From: Gossypium raimondii
Taxonomy: Eukaryota > Streptophyta > Magnoliopsida > Malvales > Malvaceae
DNA length: 64,000 bases
Direction of reading: 5' to 3'
NCBI RefSeq assembly: GCF_025698545.1
Contig: NC_068570.1
Span: forward strand, 7,936,001 to 8,000,000
Positions 32,463-44,865 of the stretch are shown here, piece after piece. Under the pieces are notes generated by a model. The model worked only from the letters and a program-made list of their open reading frames with translations, was not told the origin of the DNA and ran no database searches. How positions within the stretch are numbered: the stretch's first letter is position 1; every line of letters begins with the position of its first letter. Position numbers and translations under genes: made by a program.

Positions 32463-34982
32463 TCAGTCATCCAAGGTGCTCATAAATCCACCAGTAAAGC
32501 CAGCTCCATTACAATTCCCACATAAAATCTCCCTTTTCCCCCTGCAACAAAAACACATTAATTCTATCAAATGCCAATTGCTAATACTTCTACATTTTTC
32601 ATCCATGGGATTAGAATGCTACTGATTCACTGAAATAAAATCACTTCCAAGAATTTTGATGCTAATCCATGGTTGCAGGAAGATTAAAGCATGAGTGCAT
32701 CACCATTGCCTATATCCTTGAATGACTTTAGTACTTTCTTTGGAACCAAGAATGTGCCAGTTTCTACAACTGGAAATGACAGATTCAACAGCCCATAAGT
32801 CCTAATACTAGGTATCAATTATCAATTACTTTGTTTTGCCAATAGAAAAGGTAAAGTACTAAAGTCATTCTCTTAGAGATCTAAAGAATCTACCAGTGAA
32901 AGAAAAAAGAGATTTCAAGAATCTGGTCTGCGCTAAACACAAATTTCAGATAAGAGTACTATGAATTGTGCTCAGTTGAATTGTTCATGGATAAAAATTC
33001 TATTTTCTTTTAGAACAGAAATTCAACATCAGTATTCTATCTTGTTCTCAATACCAATTCAAAAAGGAAATTGAATTTCCAATCCTTGATGAATGCAGAC
33101 AACGGAATAAATAACAAACTTTGAATGTGATCATATCTGGAAATGACACAAATGATATTACTGCTCGTTATCATTATCAGGGTAGGTAAGGGAAAAGAAA
33201 ACAGTACCTGCAAAGCCAACACAGCCCACCAGCTTTAAATTGTCCATTGAAGTGATCAACTGAATTAACCCCAGTTCCTTTGCATTGAGTACATTGTTTT
33301 GCACCTGGTAGTTGCATATAGAAACTAGTTATTATTTGTCTGTTGGTCGTTTTAGAATAATAGAACTCAGACAATGAACTCTTGAGTTGAACATTGAAAA
33401 ACTTTAAGAGCCTAAATGTTGACCTGAACATTCGTTAATAAAGGAAGTTGTCTGGAACAATTATCCAAAAAGTTAAAAGAAGTTCGAGAAGACAAAGTAT
33501 TCACACCTGATAAACATAGGCTCATAATGTGGAAGAATATAAGTTAATCAATAGGAAGAATTTTTTTTTTTAAGTTGGGTCAAGCGGAAGAGTGAATTGA
33601 GAGAGAAACACTTCTTCCACACTTGAGAAGAAATGAAATTGTTGTTCATTCTGTCCCTTCCATCAAAAGGAAACCATACAGCTCTCCAGCCCCATGTAAT
33701 GAATCATATGAACCATGCAACACCTCAGTATATCTATGTTTAACCAATCTAAGATCCTTACATGGCATCGAATGAATACAAGCACCATAGGCTACATATA
33801 AAAAGACATGCTGGATGCTTTGATCTGCTTACTCTTCATATATATATTATATAAAGAAATTAGAATCGTTACTAATCACTCTTATAATTGGGAGTTCCAA
33901 CCATCCTTCTAGATTGATGTTTAAGATGCCAAATTGCCATACACAATATTAACAGCACAGCCTTAAATTCTAACAGTTTAGTCAGTATCAGTAGATATCA
34001 AGAGAACAATGATAATCAACAAAATCTATAGTTATATGAAACAAGAGACCTAATTTCAGGAAAAAAAAAAGATCAGAGAAAAAATGTAATTACCCAAAAT
34101 TTTCATTACCATTTCCTTTGCAATCAGCACAAACGATGCTAGTTGGTTTAGTACTTTGATTCTTTTCAGCAGCCTGTTAAACAAAAAGCTATGTGAACTT
34201 AAAAAGCAGAAAATTGCAGAAGGATAAGAAGAAATTAAGAACAGAGATCCTAACCATACTGAATATCCAGCTTAATAGGTGAATCAATTCCATGTTCATA
34301 ATCCCATAGCTGAATAGGTGAATAATGATATGTATTCACAATCTAGACCAGGTACCATAAAGTTGAATGTTGCATTGTTTTTCCTAGTTCTCTATGTTAT
34401 CATTCTTCTCTATTATACCTAAAATCCTTAGCCATTTCCAGAAATCATTCTATCTTAGATAACAAAAACCAAGAATTCATGTTTTCAGTCTAGACTGCAA
34501 TTTCCTTACTTTTACCATGTTTTCCCCCACAAAATAAATATTAAATCCTATCCAAAATCCAACTTAAAAAGCCATTAGCATCTGAATCATCCCTTCACAG
34601 TTCCCACCTTGCAAATTTACGAAAGGGATTGAACCCACTGCAAGAATTCCACAACTTCACTAAAAATAAATGCAAAACTAGGACAGCTTATCAAATGGAA
34701 AGTAAAGTAAAAACCAAAAAAAAAAAAACCCTCTTACCTTAGCCTCTAAAGAACACATTCTGGCACTCCTGGAGCTCTTAAACACTTCATTTACCACAAG
34801 AACCTTCCTCGGAAAAGAATTATCAATAATTATCCCTAAAACCAATGAAAGAAAAGAGATTAACTCAAAAAAATTGGTCACCTAAGATTAAACCAATATC
34901 ACTAAAACATCCACATTAGAGTACCCGGCTTATTGCAAGTGTTGAAGGAACAAACAGAAGTGAAAGATAGAGAGTTTGCCAT
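32463..34982 (-). CDS. BSD2: BSD2, plastid Rubisco-assembly chaperone with DnaJ-type zinc finger (5 exons, 131 aa)
   Basis: Minus-strand exons 34982-34925, 34835-34738, 34173-34110, 33304-33208 and 32541-32463, all GT-AG, total 396 nt. BUNDLE SHEATH DEFECTIVE2 holds the Rubisco large subunit during holoenzyme assembly in the stroma. Residues 1-50 form a transit peptide starting MANSLSFTSVCSF. The four zinc-binding repeats are C67ADCKGNG, C78TQCKGTG, C102WLCRGK and C113GNCNGAG, each contributing two Cys. The stretch VNSVDHFNGQFKAGG between repeats 2 and 3 and the ending GFMSTLDD are typical of plant BSD2. Length is close to Arabidopsis BSD2 (about 136 aa). There is no J domain, as expected. 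Starts 345 bp from the divergent DUF3119-like gene. Confidence 0.92.
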
Positions 34983-35327
34983 TATAAAAAGAGTTTTCGA
35001 TTAGTTTATTTTCACTTTTGTGAAGCCCCTTCGTGTTAAAATGCTTTGAACGGGTGGATATTTCAATTGTTCTACTAGATAGGGCTAAATGGAAGCAAAG
35101 ACATTTGGTTTCAGTGAATTACCCAAACGCCCTTGACACAGCAGTTTAAAAACCATTACATTATGTCAATTGCTAATCGGCAATAAGGGGCAATGGGGTC
35201 AATTTAGTCTACAAAACAAGCGAACCATCAGTTAAATTTTATTTTTCTTCCTTTTTCTTGTCGAAAACCCAGACAAACAAAAAAAATTTCTTTGGGCAAA
35301 TACAGTGAGCAGAGCACAAAGCAGAAA
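34983..35327. promoter_or_regulatory. Shared upstream region of BSD2 and the DUF3119-like gene
   Basis: Only 345 bp separate the two start codons, so both 5' UTRs and promoters must fit here or overlap. No clear TATA box at a sensible distance is visible for either gene, which fits TATA-less housekeeping or photosynthesis promoters. Confidence 0.55.
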
Positions 35328-37635
35328 ATGGCTAGTAGATTCCTGTTGACTGCTGCTCCATTTCTACCTTCCCAAAGTAAGCCCTTTCTGAATCCAAGTA
35401 TAGAATTCAATAGTTTATACATAAAAGAAATTTGTGGGAAAAAAAATTGTGGCTGTGGGTAGTGAAATGTGGAGCGTATATTTATCTTTTCATTGAGGAG
35501 AGATAAAATTGTAAAGAATTAATTACATGCTTATTTCAAACAGGAAATGAAATGAATGGTCTTTTGGGACAAATGAGGAGCTCATTCCATGGCAAAGTAG
35601 GATATAAGCAAAGTTTTTTAAGAAGAGAATGCAATAGTCCTCGTGGAGGCAGACTTCTTGTTGCATCAGTGGTTTGTCTTGTTGAATGAACTTTGATATA
35701 TATGTTTTTTGCTTGTTTCTTTAACATTTATTTTCCACCTTGAATGTTTAAATTCTTAAATATCCAGGTTGGTGGCAGGAAGTATGAATTGTGATTGAAC
35801 TGATTTTGGGTTATACTTGGGGTTTTAATTAGTTGTAATTCATGGTTTGAGATAGCTACTTTGATGCTTGGCAGCTAGGAAGGAAGGTCCAAAAGAAAGA
35901 AACTGTGGTTCCTGACCCAGATTATCGCATACCCTTTGTCCTACTTGGTGGGTTCTCTGCATTTTCCATACTCAGACACAACCTTTTTTTTTTTTTTTTT
36001 CTCTTTTGGTATCTTGGATGGTCTTGAATGATATTCATATGAACCTAACTTGTTTATGCAAGTTTGCCTGTTTTGTTTGTAGATGAATATACTCTATCAA
36101 CACTAGGGCCATAATAGTTCTTCAATAATTAGTTGTTTATTGTCTGGAGATTGGGACTTTTCTAACTATATATGATCCAAACTGCATTTTGGTATGTGAG
36201 CAAGGTTGCATTTTTAGTTGCGTATGGGTTTTGCGCTAGATTGCGAGCAATTGTTTATCGCTGCCTACGTCGATGTTTGCTTCTTTAGAACGTGCATGCT
36301 GAGTGTATTATGCTATTATAGACTATCCATATAACAGTCTTTTGATTGATCTTGATCTTTATAAAATTGAATGGATAGGCATTGTCTGCGGTTATCATGC
36401 AATTGTCTTCCCGTCTTTCTAAATTATGTTCCCCAAAAATTTGTTTATTTAAACAGGTCTAGCCGGTGGATTGGTTTATACTGACAACCTATTACCAGCT
36501 GCACCTGTTGGTTTACTTGGGTTGCTCCTGTTGTTCCAGGTATCAATCCCAGGAAATAGATTATATCATTGAGAAGAATCCAAATTGCCACCATCCGAAG
36601 AGCTTTGATCCCTTTATTATATACAAAGCAGTTTTCAAGATACCATTCTGATGAGATCCACAAATATCCAATTTATAGATTCACTTTATTTTAGATTCTA
36701 TTTCTATAATGCAGTTTGTTTTATAATTCAATATTTTTGCTCAAAGCAGCTGACAGTTTGTTCTTCTTCCAGACTACCAGAGTGAGATTTGTCTTTGACG
36801 ACGAGGCTCTGGTTAGTCCATTCCTGTCTCAACTTAGCTATTTCTTAAAGCAAGGTGTTTGCATGATCTTTCATGGCTAACAATTATGTGCAGAAACATT
36901 ATTTTGAGTCAGTTTGCATGATGATGTTTGTAAAGTTCATTTCTGAACTTAAACAGCATTGTAGATATCGAATTTTGGAATATTACAACTTTCTTCATCT
37001 TTGAGGATATGGCTAGAATTCTTCACGTGCGCATACATGACTGACAACGTTTGTGGTTTTAGGAGGTAAAAGTAGGAGAGCAGCTTCAGGATTCAGATGA
37101 AAATGTCTTCGTGGGCGGAAAGAACCGTTGGAAGTAAGTAATCTTTCAAACTTCTATCCAAAATTTGAAAGAGTAAGCAGCCACTTACTGATCTATTTTA
37201 CAATAGGTACTCAACATTTGTGAATTGGGAACTTTGGTGGCCAAGTTTCCCAATTCTGGTGTATTTTAAGGAGACACAGACAAAGCCTGAAGGGCAAGTT
37301 CACTTTTTCCCAGTCATTTTTGTAAGTAAAATTTTAGATTGTTTTCTATCTTTTTGCTTGTTACTCCATGGTTGTCTAGTCCCCTCCTAGATTGCTACTG
37401 TATTTGGTTTTGTCAAAAAAACACAAAAGGTAAAGGATATCAGACAGTTAATCGAATCTTATAGCTGTTTATTTCTACTTGGTTCATGAAACTTCAGGCA
37501 CAAAATACCCAAGCGTTTAGTGAAATACTTGGTTTTGACCCTTCTGTTAATTTCTGTTGCAAATAGAACGGAAAGCAACTCTATGATGTAATGGTAGAAA
37601 GAGCTGGTCCTTCACAAACTAGCGGCCCAAAATAA
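35328..37635 (+). CDS. DUF3119-like plastid membrane protein (8 exons, 208 aa)
   Basis: Exons 35328-35376, 35544-35671, 35875-35947, 36457-36539, 36773-36811, 37063-37133, 37207-37321 and 37567-37635, all GT-AG, total 627 nt ending in TAA. Residues 1-58 look like a transit peptide (Ser/Arg-rich, ending RGGRLLVASV). Residues 78-92 and 98-110 are two hydrophobic segments around TDNLLPAAP. After this comes a soluble beta-rich domain (VRFVFDDEALEVKVG, FVGGKNRWKYSTFVNWE, FKETQTKPEGQVHFFPV). From memory this matches the DUF3119 family of plants and cyanobacteria, of unknown biochemical role; the family name is less certain than the gene model. It is divergent from BSD2 and convergent with the methyltransferase gene. 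Confidence 0.82.
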
Positions 37636-38364
37636 TCCTGAAGACTTGGAGTTACATGATGGGGAGATATTGAGATATCAAACTTCAGGAGCATAAGGTA
37701 TGACATTTTCCCAAGTCCAACAAGCAAATTTTGTAATGATCTTTACACGTATGTCTTTAACTCTTGCTATACAGGTTAAAACTAGCCATACCCATCATTT
37801 GAAGCATCAAAGTGAATATTTTGTCTCTAGATTGCACATGGTTTTCATATCAGATCTGTCATGTATTTATTCACAATCTGTACTATCCTGCAATTGCAGA
37901 CAATCAACTATAAATGATGTAAGACTCAAGGATGTATATATTATATAGTTCAGGTTTTTGCAGTCTTTAGAGGTATTATATTTGGCCAATTGTAATATAT
38001 TCTCATTAATATGAAACAGATTTTGTGGGAAGTTCAGAAAAAAAAAAAGTAAAACAGTTCTTTCCTAACTCAAGGTTTGTAACCTTAGCTTCAATTTGTT
38101 TACTAGAAATTTAATCAAACAACAGATCTATAAATGGAAATTACAAAAGAAGAAACTGCCATTAACCAGCCAATTGCGAAGAGAAAAGAGGGTTGACGAT
38201 AGAACCTTTTATCGGCTTCAGTTCAACTTCTCTATCATAAAAAAAATGAAGAAATTTGTATTGGGATGAACTGCATTCCACTGTCTGAGAGCCAAGAAAA
38301 ATGGCATGCAAAACAACAGATTTGCAGTAAGGTTGTCATCCGTGGAAAATTCGTGCTACTTGCA
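37636..38364. other. Convergent 3' flanks
   Basis: Holds the 3' UTRs of the DUF3119-like gene (from left) and the methyltransferase (from right). Nothing else recognised. Confidence 0.5.
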
Positions 38365-39974
38365 TTAATTCTTGGTGCAATGAGCATCTGTACCATGCTG
38401 GGTGCAATGACTATAACCCACACCACTTAGAAAATCCCGTATCTCTTTGGCGGTAGTGTTACTTGCTTGCAACAGTCGTTCATCTTCCTCGTAGATTAGA
38501 TAAGGGGCTTCACCTTTTTTCCTCGATAACAACTTTTTGGCTCCCTTCAATACATGGTATTCCCATCCCTGTACATCAATTTTAAGCAGAAGCACTGGCT
38601 CTGACTCTGGGATAACTTCATCGAGAAGGATGGATCTCACTTGAACTGCTATTTCTTCATTGGACTTGAATGCCAACCTTGCACCAACAGCAGAAACGGC
38701 ACTGTTGTCAAGCCGGCCAACCAACTGGAGAGAACAAGCAAGGATTTCGCATGAGAAGCACAAAGGGGAATAATATAGTAACAGAAGGAAGCAACATATA
38801 AGAAAGGATAAACAATAACTATGGCCTTGCACGAAAAAAGAAACCACAAATATCGAATCTGAATGGCAAAAATGATGCGACAACAGATGATCCATACAGC
38901 AAACACCCAGAGATTATCAAGTAATTCCCAGAACTTACAGCCTCTCATTCTTCCAAGCAGAATTCACCAAGATGTCAAGTAAAGTGGTTTGCACTTGCAA
39001 AATCATAATCACATATCACACCAGTTTAACTTCAAGCAGAGAGCACAATTACGTCTCATAACTGAAAATGAGGCTCCCTCAGTATCCCCAGACTAAGGCT
39101 TCCTTTATTTGAGCATCTATTGGATCCAGGTGACATTGATTTAACCATTGATTCGAAATATATTTTAAAAAAGGCAAGTATTATTGGTCAAACTGGATTC
39201 ATTGAAGCAACTGAAGCACCTAGCCTACTGGATTCATTGATGTTATGAATTCAACAGTGCCACCAAATTCCCATTTTTAACACCTTATAAGCTCACTAGT
39301 TTCAGAGCTAGGTTATAACAAATCAAAATCAGCCAAAAAAACCCATAAAATTAGAAGACTCGTACCTTATGGAAAGTAATATTTCCATTACGGTCAGATG
39401 CGGCTGCTTCAAACACAGTAATCAATTCCTCAATCCTATTAAACCAAATGCCATCACAAATCCTTTGCAAATTCTCCAAAACTGGCTCAAAAGCCAACAC
39501 CCTGAACCCCATAACAGCTGCGGCGAAACTGGCCATCCCGATATTGGCCCCGACATCCACGAAAAACCCATCCCTGTTTTTCCCTTCCAGAAAATCCTGA
39601 ACAGTGGCGGAGATGTCAGGCCGACGAAAGGGCTTACCTTTAAGAATTCTGACGATGTTCTTGTGAGGCTTGTCAGGGAGGGAGCCTAAGTCAGCTAAGG
39701 AGTAAATAAAAGGGTATTTGAGATTTTCTACTTGGTTGGCAATAATGGGATGAGATTGCGGGGAGTTGCGGCAATTAAAAGGAGGGATTGGGAAATTTTG
39801 GGTAGATATTTGGGTCTTATAAGATGCAGTGGTGGGGATAAAGGTGGGGTTTTTAGGGGAAAGAAAAGAGAAACAGAGGTAGAAGATGAGGATGAGGATG
39901 AGGAGGGAAAGAAGGGTTTTGGGTGAGAGGAGCTTTTGGGTTTTGCTGTGTTCTCGCTTCCATGCGTTTGCCAT
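38365..39974 (-). CDS. FkbM-family methyltransferase, membrane-anchored (2 exons, 322 aa)
   Basis: Minus-strand exons 39974-39366 (203 codons) and 38724-38365 (119 codons plus TAA). The single intron has GT at 39365 and AG at 38726-38725. Residues 21-38 (LLSLLILILIFYLCFSFL) form one transmembrane helix after a short basic tail, suggesting a type II endomembrane (perhaps Golgi) protein; the location is inference. The S-adenosylmethionine site is FFVDVGANIG (137-146), with FEP (162-164) after the second strand. The second FkbM motif is LLLKIDVQGWEYHVLKGA (248-265). The substrate is unknown; FkbM enzymes are usually O-methyltransferases acting on sugars or small molecules. The open frame continuing past the donor to 39351 and upstream of 38724 is intronic. 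Confidence 0.88.
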
Positions 39975-40786
39975 GGGAAATGAGTTATTTTCTCGTTAAT
40001 GGATTTTCCGGGAAAATTGTGCAGTTTGATAGATCGGATCTCTGGTAGTGTGGAAAAATTAGAGTGAGATTTCGAGTCATTGAGTAAAGGAGTTGGAGAG
40101 GGGAGTGTGCTGGTTACCAATGATGAGTTGCCACGTCTAGAATAAAGGAATTTCTTTTGGGTTCATGAATAATGAATAATCCAAAAGATGGAACTTGTAG
40201 CAATATCAATATGGGTGGAATGTGAAGCCCAGCCAGAGAGGCTTCAACAAAATACAATACCCAAAAAGCCCGGACCAACTCGGGAAGCCGAACAACAACA
40301 TAAAATAAAGGTTCCGAACCCAAAGTCTCCATTTCAAAGGAACCAACCACCACACCCGCGGGAGTTTCGGGACAGAAGACGGCGTTGCCAACCATGGAGA
40401 CAGGATAGGAAAAAAGAAAGTGAAAGGTTCCATTGTTGAAGTGGCAAACAACTTAATAAGCGGGAGGTGTAATTAAAGAAAAGCTTGTTCAACTTTGTTA
40501 GATGTTTTATTATTGAACTAACTCTTTTTGAAGTGATGGTTAAAGTGTCAATGGTAGTATCTATTAATGCTAGCATTGCGACAGGCAACATAATTTTTTA
40601 TTTTTAGAGTTGGTAATCTTTTCAACAAAATTAATTGGGCAACGACTTGATGATTTTGTGGACGTGTTGGCTCTTACTTGAAGATCCATATTTTGAAAAT
40701 CTATTTTATATATTAACAAGTATTTGAAGATTGAATCAATTGGAATCAAGTAAATCGAATCCCTTATTTTATTGAATCAATTGGAA
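39975..40786. other. Upstream region of the methyltransferase gene
   Basis: 5' UTR and promoter of the minus-strand gene on the left, AT-rich DNA on the right. Open frames on both strands at 40110-40450 overlap one another and look like chance. Confidence 0.45.
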
Positions 40787-41749
40787 TCAGGTACTATATA
40801 TGCATTAATATTCGGGCAAATGACCAAAAAAAGCCTTTTTTTTTTTAAATTACCGAAATGGGCCAATTATTTAATTATTTACCGGAATGGTCCATTTTCC
40901 ACGAAATCGCGTCCACGTCAACGCGATGCAGGGTACGCGCCAGGAAATCGCGTCCACGTACAAAAAAGTACAAAAAAGATTCAAATGGCACATCACATTC
41001 CTCAACAGTCAACTCTTTTAGCATAGAAAATGAATTCTTATGAAATTTGCTGTGCCATATCCTCTTTGCGTTCCTCAAATGGCAGATTGTGATTTTCTCC
41101 AAGTTAGGAAAAGCAACCTGCGTAATGATAGAAAGTGCTAATTACAATTAGAAATAACTTATATAAAATGTTAGCTCATCGATGCTTAGGCAAAGGCATC
41201 GGTAACTCATATAATTAAGACAGTTAGAATCATTGGTCGTTTGAGAAGAACTTAAATGAATTTAATATAAAATTATATTCAGTTGACTTTTCTGTACGTA
41301 ACTATTAACATATACACACACTACAAATAATGATTTGAATGTTTCAAAATTTAATTTTAAATCGAAAAAATCAAAATTTAGGGACAAAAAGGGATCTTTT
41401 TTGACGAAAAGTGTGGCAAACCACCTTCGGCAGTTTGTCAGCGCGTAGATCTCGAAAATTTATTCGAAATAAAAAAAATCGTCTCAATCGGACAACCGAG
41501 CCAAAAGTTATGGCCTTTCAAAGTTTTCCAAGCTAAAAATGAGAAACTGTTCATCCACGTCAGCAAAATCGCGTCCTAGAGGGCGCGATTTGTGTCCACG
41601 TAAGCAAATCGCGCTGACGTGGACGCGATTTCGTGGAAAATGGACTATTTCGGTAAATAATTAAATAATTGGCCCATTTCGATAATTTTTGAAAAAAAAA
41701 GACTTTTTTTGATCATATGCCCGAATATTAATGCATATATAGTACCTGA
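40787..41749. mobile_element. Pack-MULE-like element with about 140-bp inverted ends
   Basis: The left end TCAGGTACTATATATGC is repeated inverted at the right end, and the arms pair for about 140 bp with few mismatches, both reaching AAATCGCGTCCACGTCA. Long inverted ends without a transposase suggest a Mutator-like non-autonomous element. A clean 9-bp target duplication could not be found. The inner arms are related to the element terminus at 58995-59130. It encloses an NLR gene fragment. Confidence 0.65.
40979..41117 (-). pseudogene. Captured NLR (CC-NBS-LRR) LRR fragment
   Basis: Minus strand, directly after a splice-site-like CAG, reads about 46 codons in one frame with FPNLEKITICHLRNAKRIW and FSMLKELTVEECD. 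This is the Lx2LxIx2LxxLxxIW pattern of the C-terminal leucine-rich repeats of plant CNL resistance proteins. The frame ends at the inner edge of the left inverted repeat. It is a fragment only, with no NB-ARC domain. Confidence 0.65.
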
Positions 41750-43289
41750 ATGAAATTCTCGCTTTAGTCTTCACTCCACATTTTACAATTGTCGTTTTAA
41801 CAGTCTCCGATCACTAAATCAGCAGTCGGCGTTCTTTCTCAGAGAAAACAAACTTCAACCTCCTCATTACATCTAGGTAAGACGCTCAAAATCAATCCCC
41901 ATAAGTAAACAACAATTATAACTTGCATTTTCTTAACCTATTTCAAAATAGAAAACAGTCAGACCTGAAGAAATTTAGGATTGAACAGAGATTAACACAG
42001 CCAGTCTTCTAGGCTTTTGTTTTCTCTACTGCCGAGGAAAATCTAAGATATATAAGATTTGGGTCTGATCAAGTGTAACATTTTCTAGACACCAAAGGGG
42101 AAAACTTAGACTATGAAAATCTTAAAAAAAATCATGAAAACAAAAAACACAAGTGAAGTCAAAAGAAAAGGAAGAAAACTTAGATTAGCATTTGATCTCT
42201 CAAATAATAATATAAAATTCCAACCTTAGTGAATAAACAAGACAAAGAAAGAACAAATGTAGAAAATAAAAATCAGGAAAGGAAGAAATAATATACCTAA
42301 ATAGAAGGGCTTGAATAGATTTGATTAAATTACATAAATGAGACAAAATCTAATGTTGGAGTACGGTTCGGTGAGTGAGAGGCTTGATTTGATAAGGGTG
42401 AAGAATCAAAGAAAATGAGAAGAAAGATTGAGAGGTTCCTTTTTTCATAATCTCAAATTTAGTTTTTAATCTTTATTTTTTTTTTTTGTCGATTTTACTT
42501 TTAATCTTTTTTTAGTTAAATTCAACATTCAATCTTTTAAAAGATTCAAATTTAACCATAATTTTTTATAAAAGAATCGAAATGATGTTTTTTAATGAAA
42601 ATATTGATTTCATTGTTATTTTTTAAACAAACATTTTGCATGATAATCCACATATATTTCATACCTTTTTTTTTGAATTTTTATGAACTTTTTATATTTT
42701 TAAAATTTTGATGTATTTTTATTTTTATAATTTATGAATTATTTGTTCACAAATGATGTGCATATGGACTGCCATGTGAATTGTCACACTAACAACATTA
42801 AAATTAATATTTTAATCGTAATTTCTATTAAAAAGTAATTTGACTATTTTTGAAAGGTTAAGGGCTAAATTTAATTTAAAAATAATAATCAAATTGACAC
42901 AAAATGTAAATGTTAATGGCTTAATTCATCATTATGCTTTTTTTTAATTTTAATTTTTTATTTATTTAGGAATTTTTTACAACTTATTTAGGATTTTTTA
43001 AATAATATAGTAACAATGGTGTTTGATTTCAACTTTTTAAATGGGCTTTTCTTTAAAATGGATTAGTCCAACACTAATTTTTTAAAATAGATTTGTTTTA
43101 TTTGATTTGATTTGGATAAATCAAGTTTTATATGGAAAAATTGAATCTGAATCAAATTATTAGGTTTAGGTAACAACATCAACTTCAAACCAAACATAAT
43201 ATTGTATAACTCAAATTGAACCAAACTGAATGTATCAGTTTGAATCTATTTTCTGTTTGTTCAGTTTCTTTACTTAGCTCTATCTATTG
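41750..43289. other. AT-rich intergenic DNA with MITE-like hairpin
   Basis: No gene seen. 42460-42935 has imperfect inverted halves (left GATTTTACTTTTAATC, right related in reverse) and may be an old MITE. Confidence 0.4.
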
Positions 43290-43766
43290 TTAGCGTCGTT
43301 AGTGAATTTCTAAATCAACTAATGAAAATTTGATATGTAGATTTTTTCCAAATCATCAAATCTACATTGAATAATATAACATCATGTGAAAATTTAAATG
43401 AAATAAAAAATTAATTAAATAACAAATAACAAAACATATAGTTAATAAAAAGAAATAAATACTTACATGAAAGTACTTTCATGGATAATAAAAATATTAT
43501 TTTAAAATCAATTAAAATATTACTTGAAATGGAAAACTCTTTGAAGAAGATCACCAGTTAATAAAATGGAGAAGATGATGTTTTGCTTTTATAAGTTTTG
43601 TATTTACTTTTTTTATTAATAATATGTTTAGTTATTTGTTTTTAATTTAATTATTTTGTTTTATTTAGTTTTTCACATAACGTTATATTATCCATGTGGA
43701 ATTGATTTGGAAAAAAATTACGTATCGAATTTTCTTGGTTGATTTAGCAATTCACTAATGGTGTTA
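43290..43766. mobile_element. MITE with about 100-bp inverted ends
   Basis: Left TTAGTGAATTTCTAAATCAA and the reverse complement of the right end (TTAGTGAATTGCTAAATCAA) pair for about 100 bp. There is a possible TTA target duplication (PIF/Harbinger style), not certain. Confidence 0.6.
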
Positions 43767-43779
43767 ATTCTATATACTA

Positions 43780-44040
43780 TAATAAAACACATGTTGATAG
43801 TTCAAGTACTACATTATTAGACATTTTCAAAGTACAAATGCTACATTGGGTATTTTACGAAAGTGCATATACCATAAGAAATCACATATTGATAGTTCAA
43901 GTACTATATTAGACATTTTCAAAGTACATATATCAGATTAAATATTTTATGAAAGTATGTGTATCATAATAAAACTAATATTAATAGTTCAAAGTACATG
44001 TACTACATTCAATATTTTATGAAAGTATTAAGTAAGGAAT
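43780..44040. repeat. Tandem repeat, about 95-bp unit, near 3 copies
   Basis: The marker GATAGTTCAAGTACT begins at 43796 and 43891, with a variant at 43983. Copies are diverged. No gene. Confidence 0.65.
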
Positions 44041-44581
44041 ATGATATTATCCCGAAGAAAAGTAAAAATAGATTCAATATTTATTTAATATAAAATATGA
44101 TTAAAAACAATCCTGACACGTTCGACATGTAGGAATTGAATGATTTTTATTTTGGAAGAATTTAAAAGTTTACGATTAGGTCATTTCCTACTTCATATAT
44201 TTATACCATGGTCCTTAATTTGGTTTTAATTTATTTAATTTAATCTTTGACTTTATTTTATTTTATATTGAATTTCATTTATAGTTGATACGATGATTTG
44301 ATTTATTATGCTCTTGTACGTGTTTAACCAAGATACCATTATTATATGATTTAGTTAGTTTGAGTTATATTTTGCATGATTTAATATTTATAAGGATAAA
44401 TTACTTGGTTAATCTGTTTTCATTTTATTAAAAAAAATCCTTTCAATTTCTTTATCGCTATTAGAAAATATTTTATTTAATCACCTAAACATTAAATTCT
44501 CATTTTGAAATTATTTTCTTAACTCATTTTTTTTTCTACGCGACTCTTTCACGCCCTTACGAAACTTGTAACTCATTTTGT

Positions 44582-44865
44582 TTGCTCATGTATGTAACTT
44601 GGCAACAAAATTATTTGGAATATGGACCATATGTTACTTCAAAAGAAGCAATTGCCATTTATACCACAACTGTGCATTGGTTGGAATCAAGAAATTTTTC
44701 TCCTATTCCATTTCTTCCTTTTTCTTACAAGTATGATACGAAGCTACTTATTCTTGCTCTAGAAAGGTTAAATGAACCTTATAGTGTAACGGTGGGATTA
44801 AACCAACTCCAAAGAGAAGAATTGGGGCTAATTAAATAGGATTATGATAACCCTTTGTTGATATA
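44582..44865 (+). pseudogene. PRP8 splicing-factor exon fragment
   Basis: An 85-codon frame, followed by a TAG and a few more homologous codons (DYDNP), contains [21 protein letters not shown] and later [20 protein letters not shown]. This is the conserved N-terminal region of PRP8, the central U5 snRNP protein (about 2,350 aa when whole). Only this shard is present, without the rest of the gene nearby and with the reading frame stopping at a codon normally Gln. Dead copy. Confidence 0.75.

Noticed and set aside
38365..38895. Single-exon 176-aa frame for the methyltransferase C-terminus
   Set aside because: Upstream part is hydrophobic intron sequence; a CTCCAG acceptor at 38725 joins in phase to the first exon.
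40110..40450. Opposed overlapping frames of 81-93 codons
   Set aside because: They overlap on both strands with no recognisable protein; likely chance in a GC-richer stretch.
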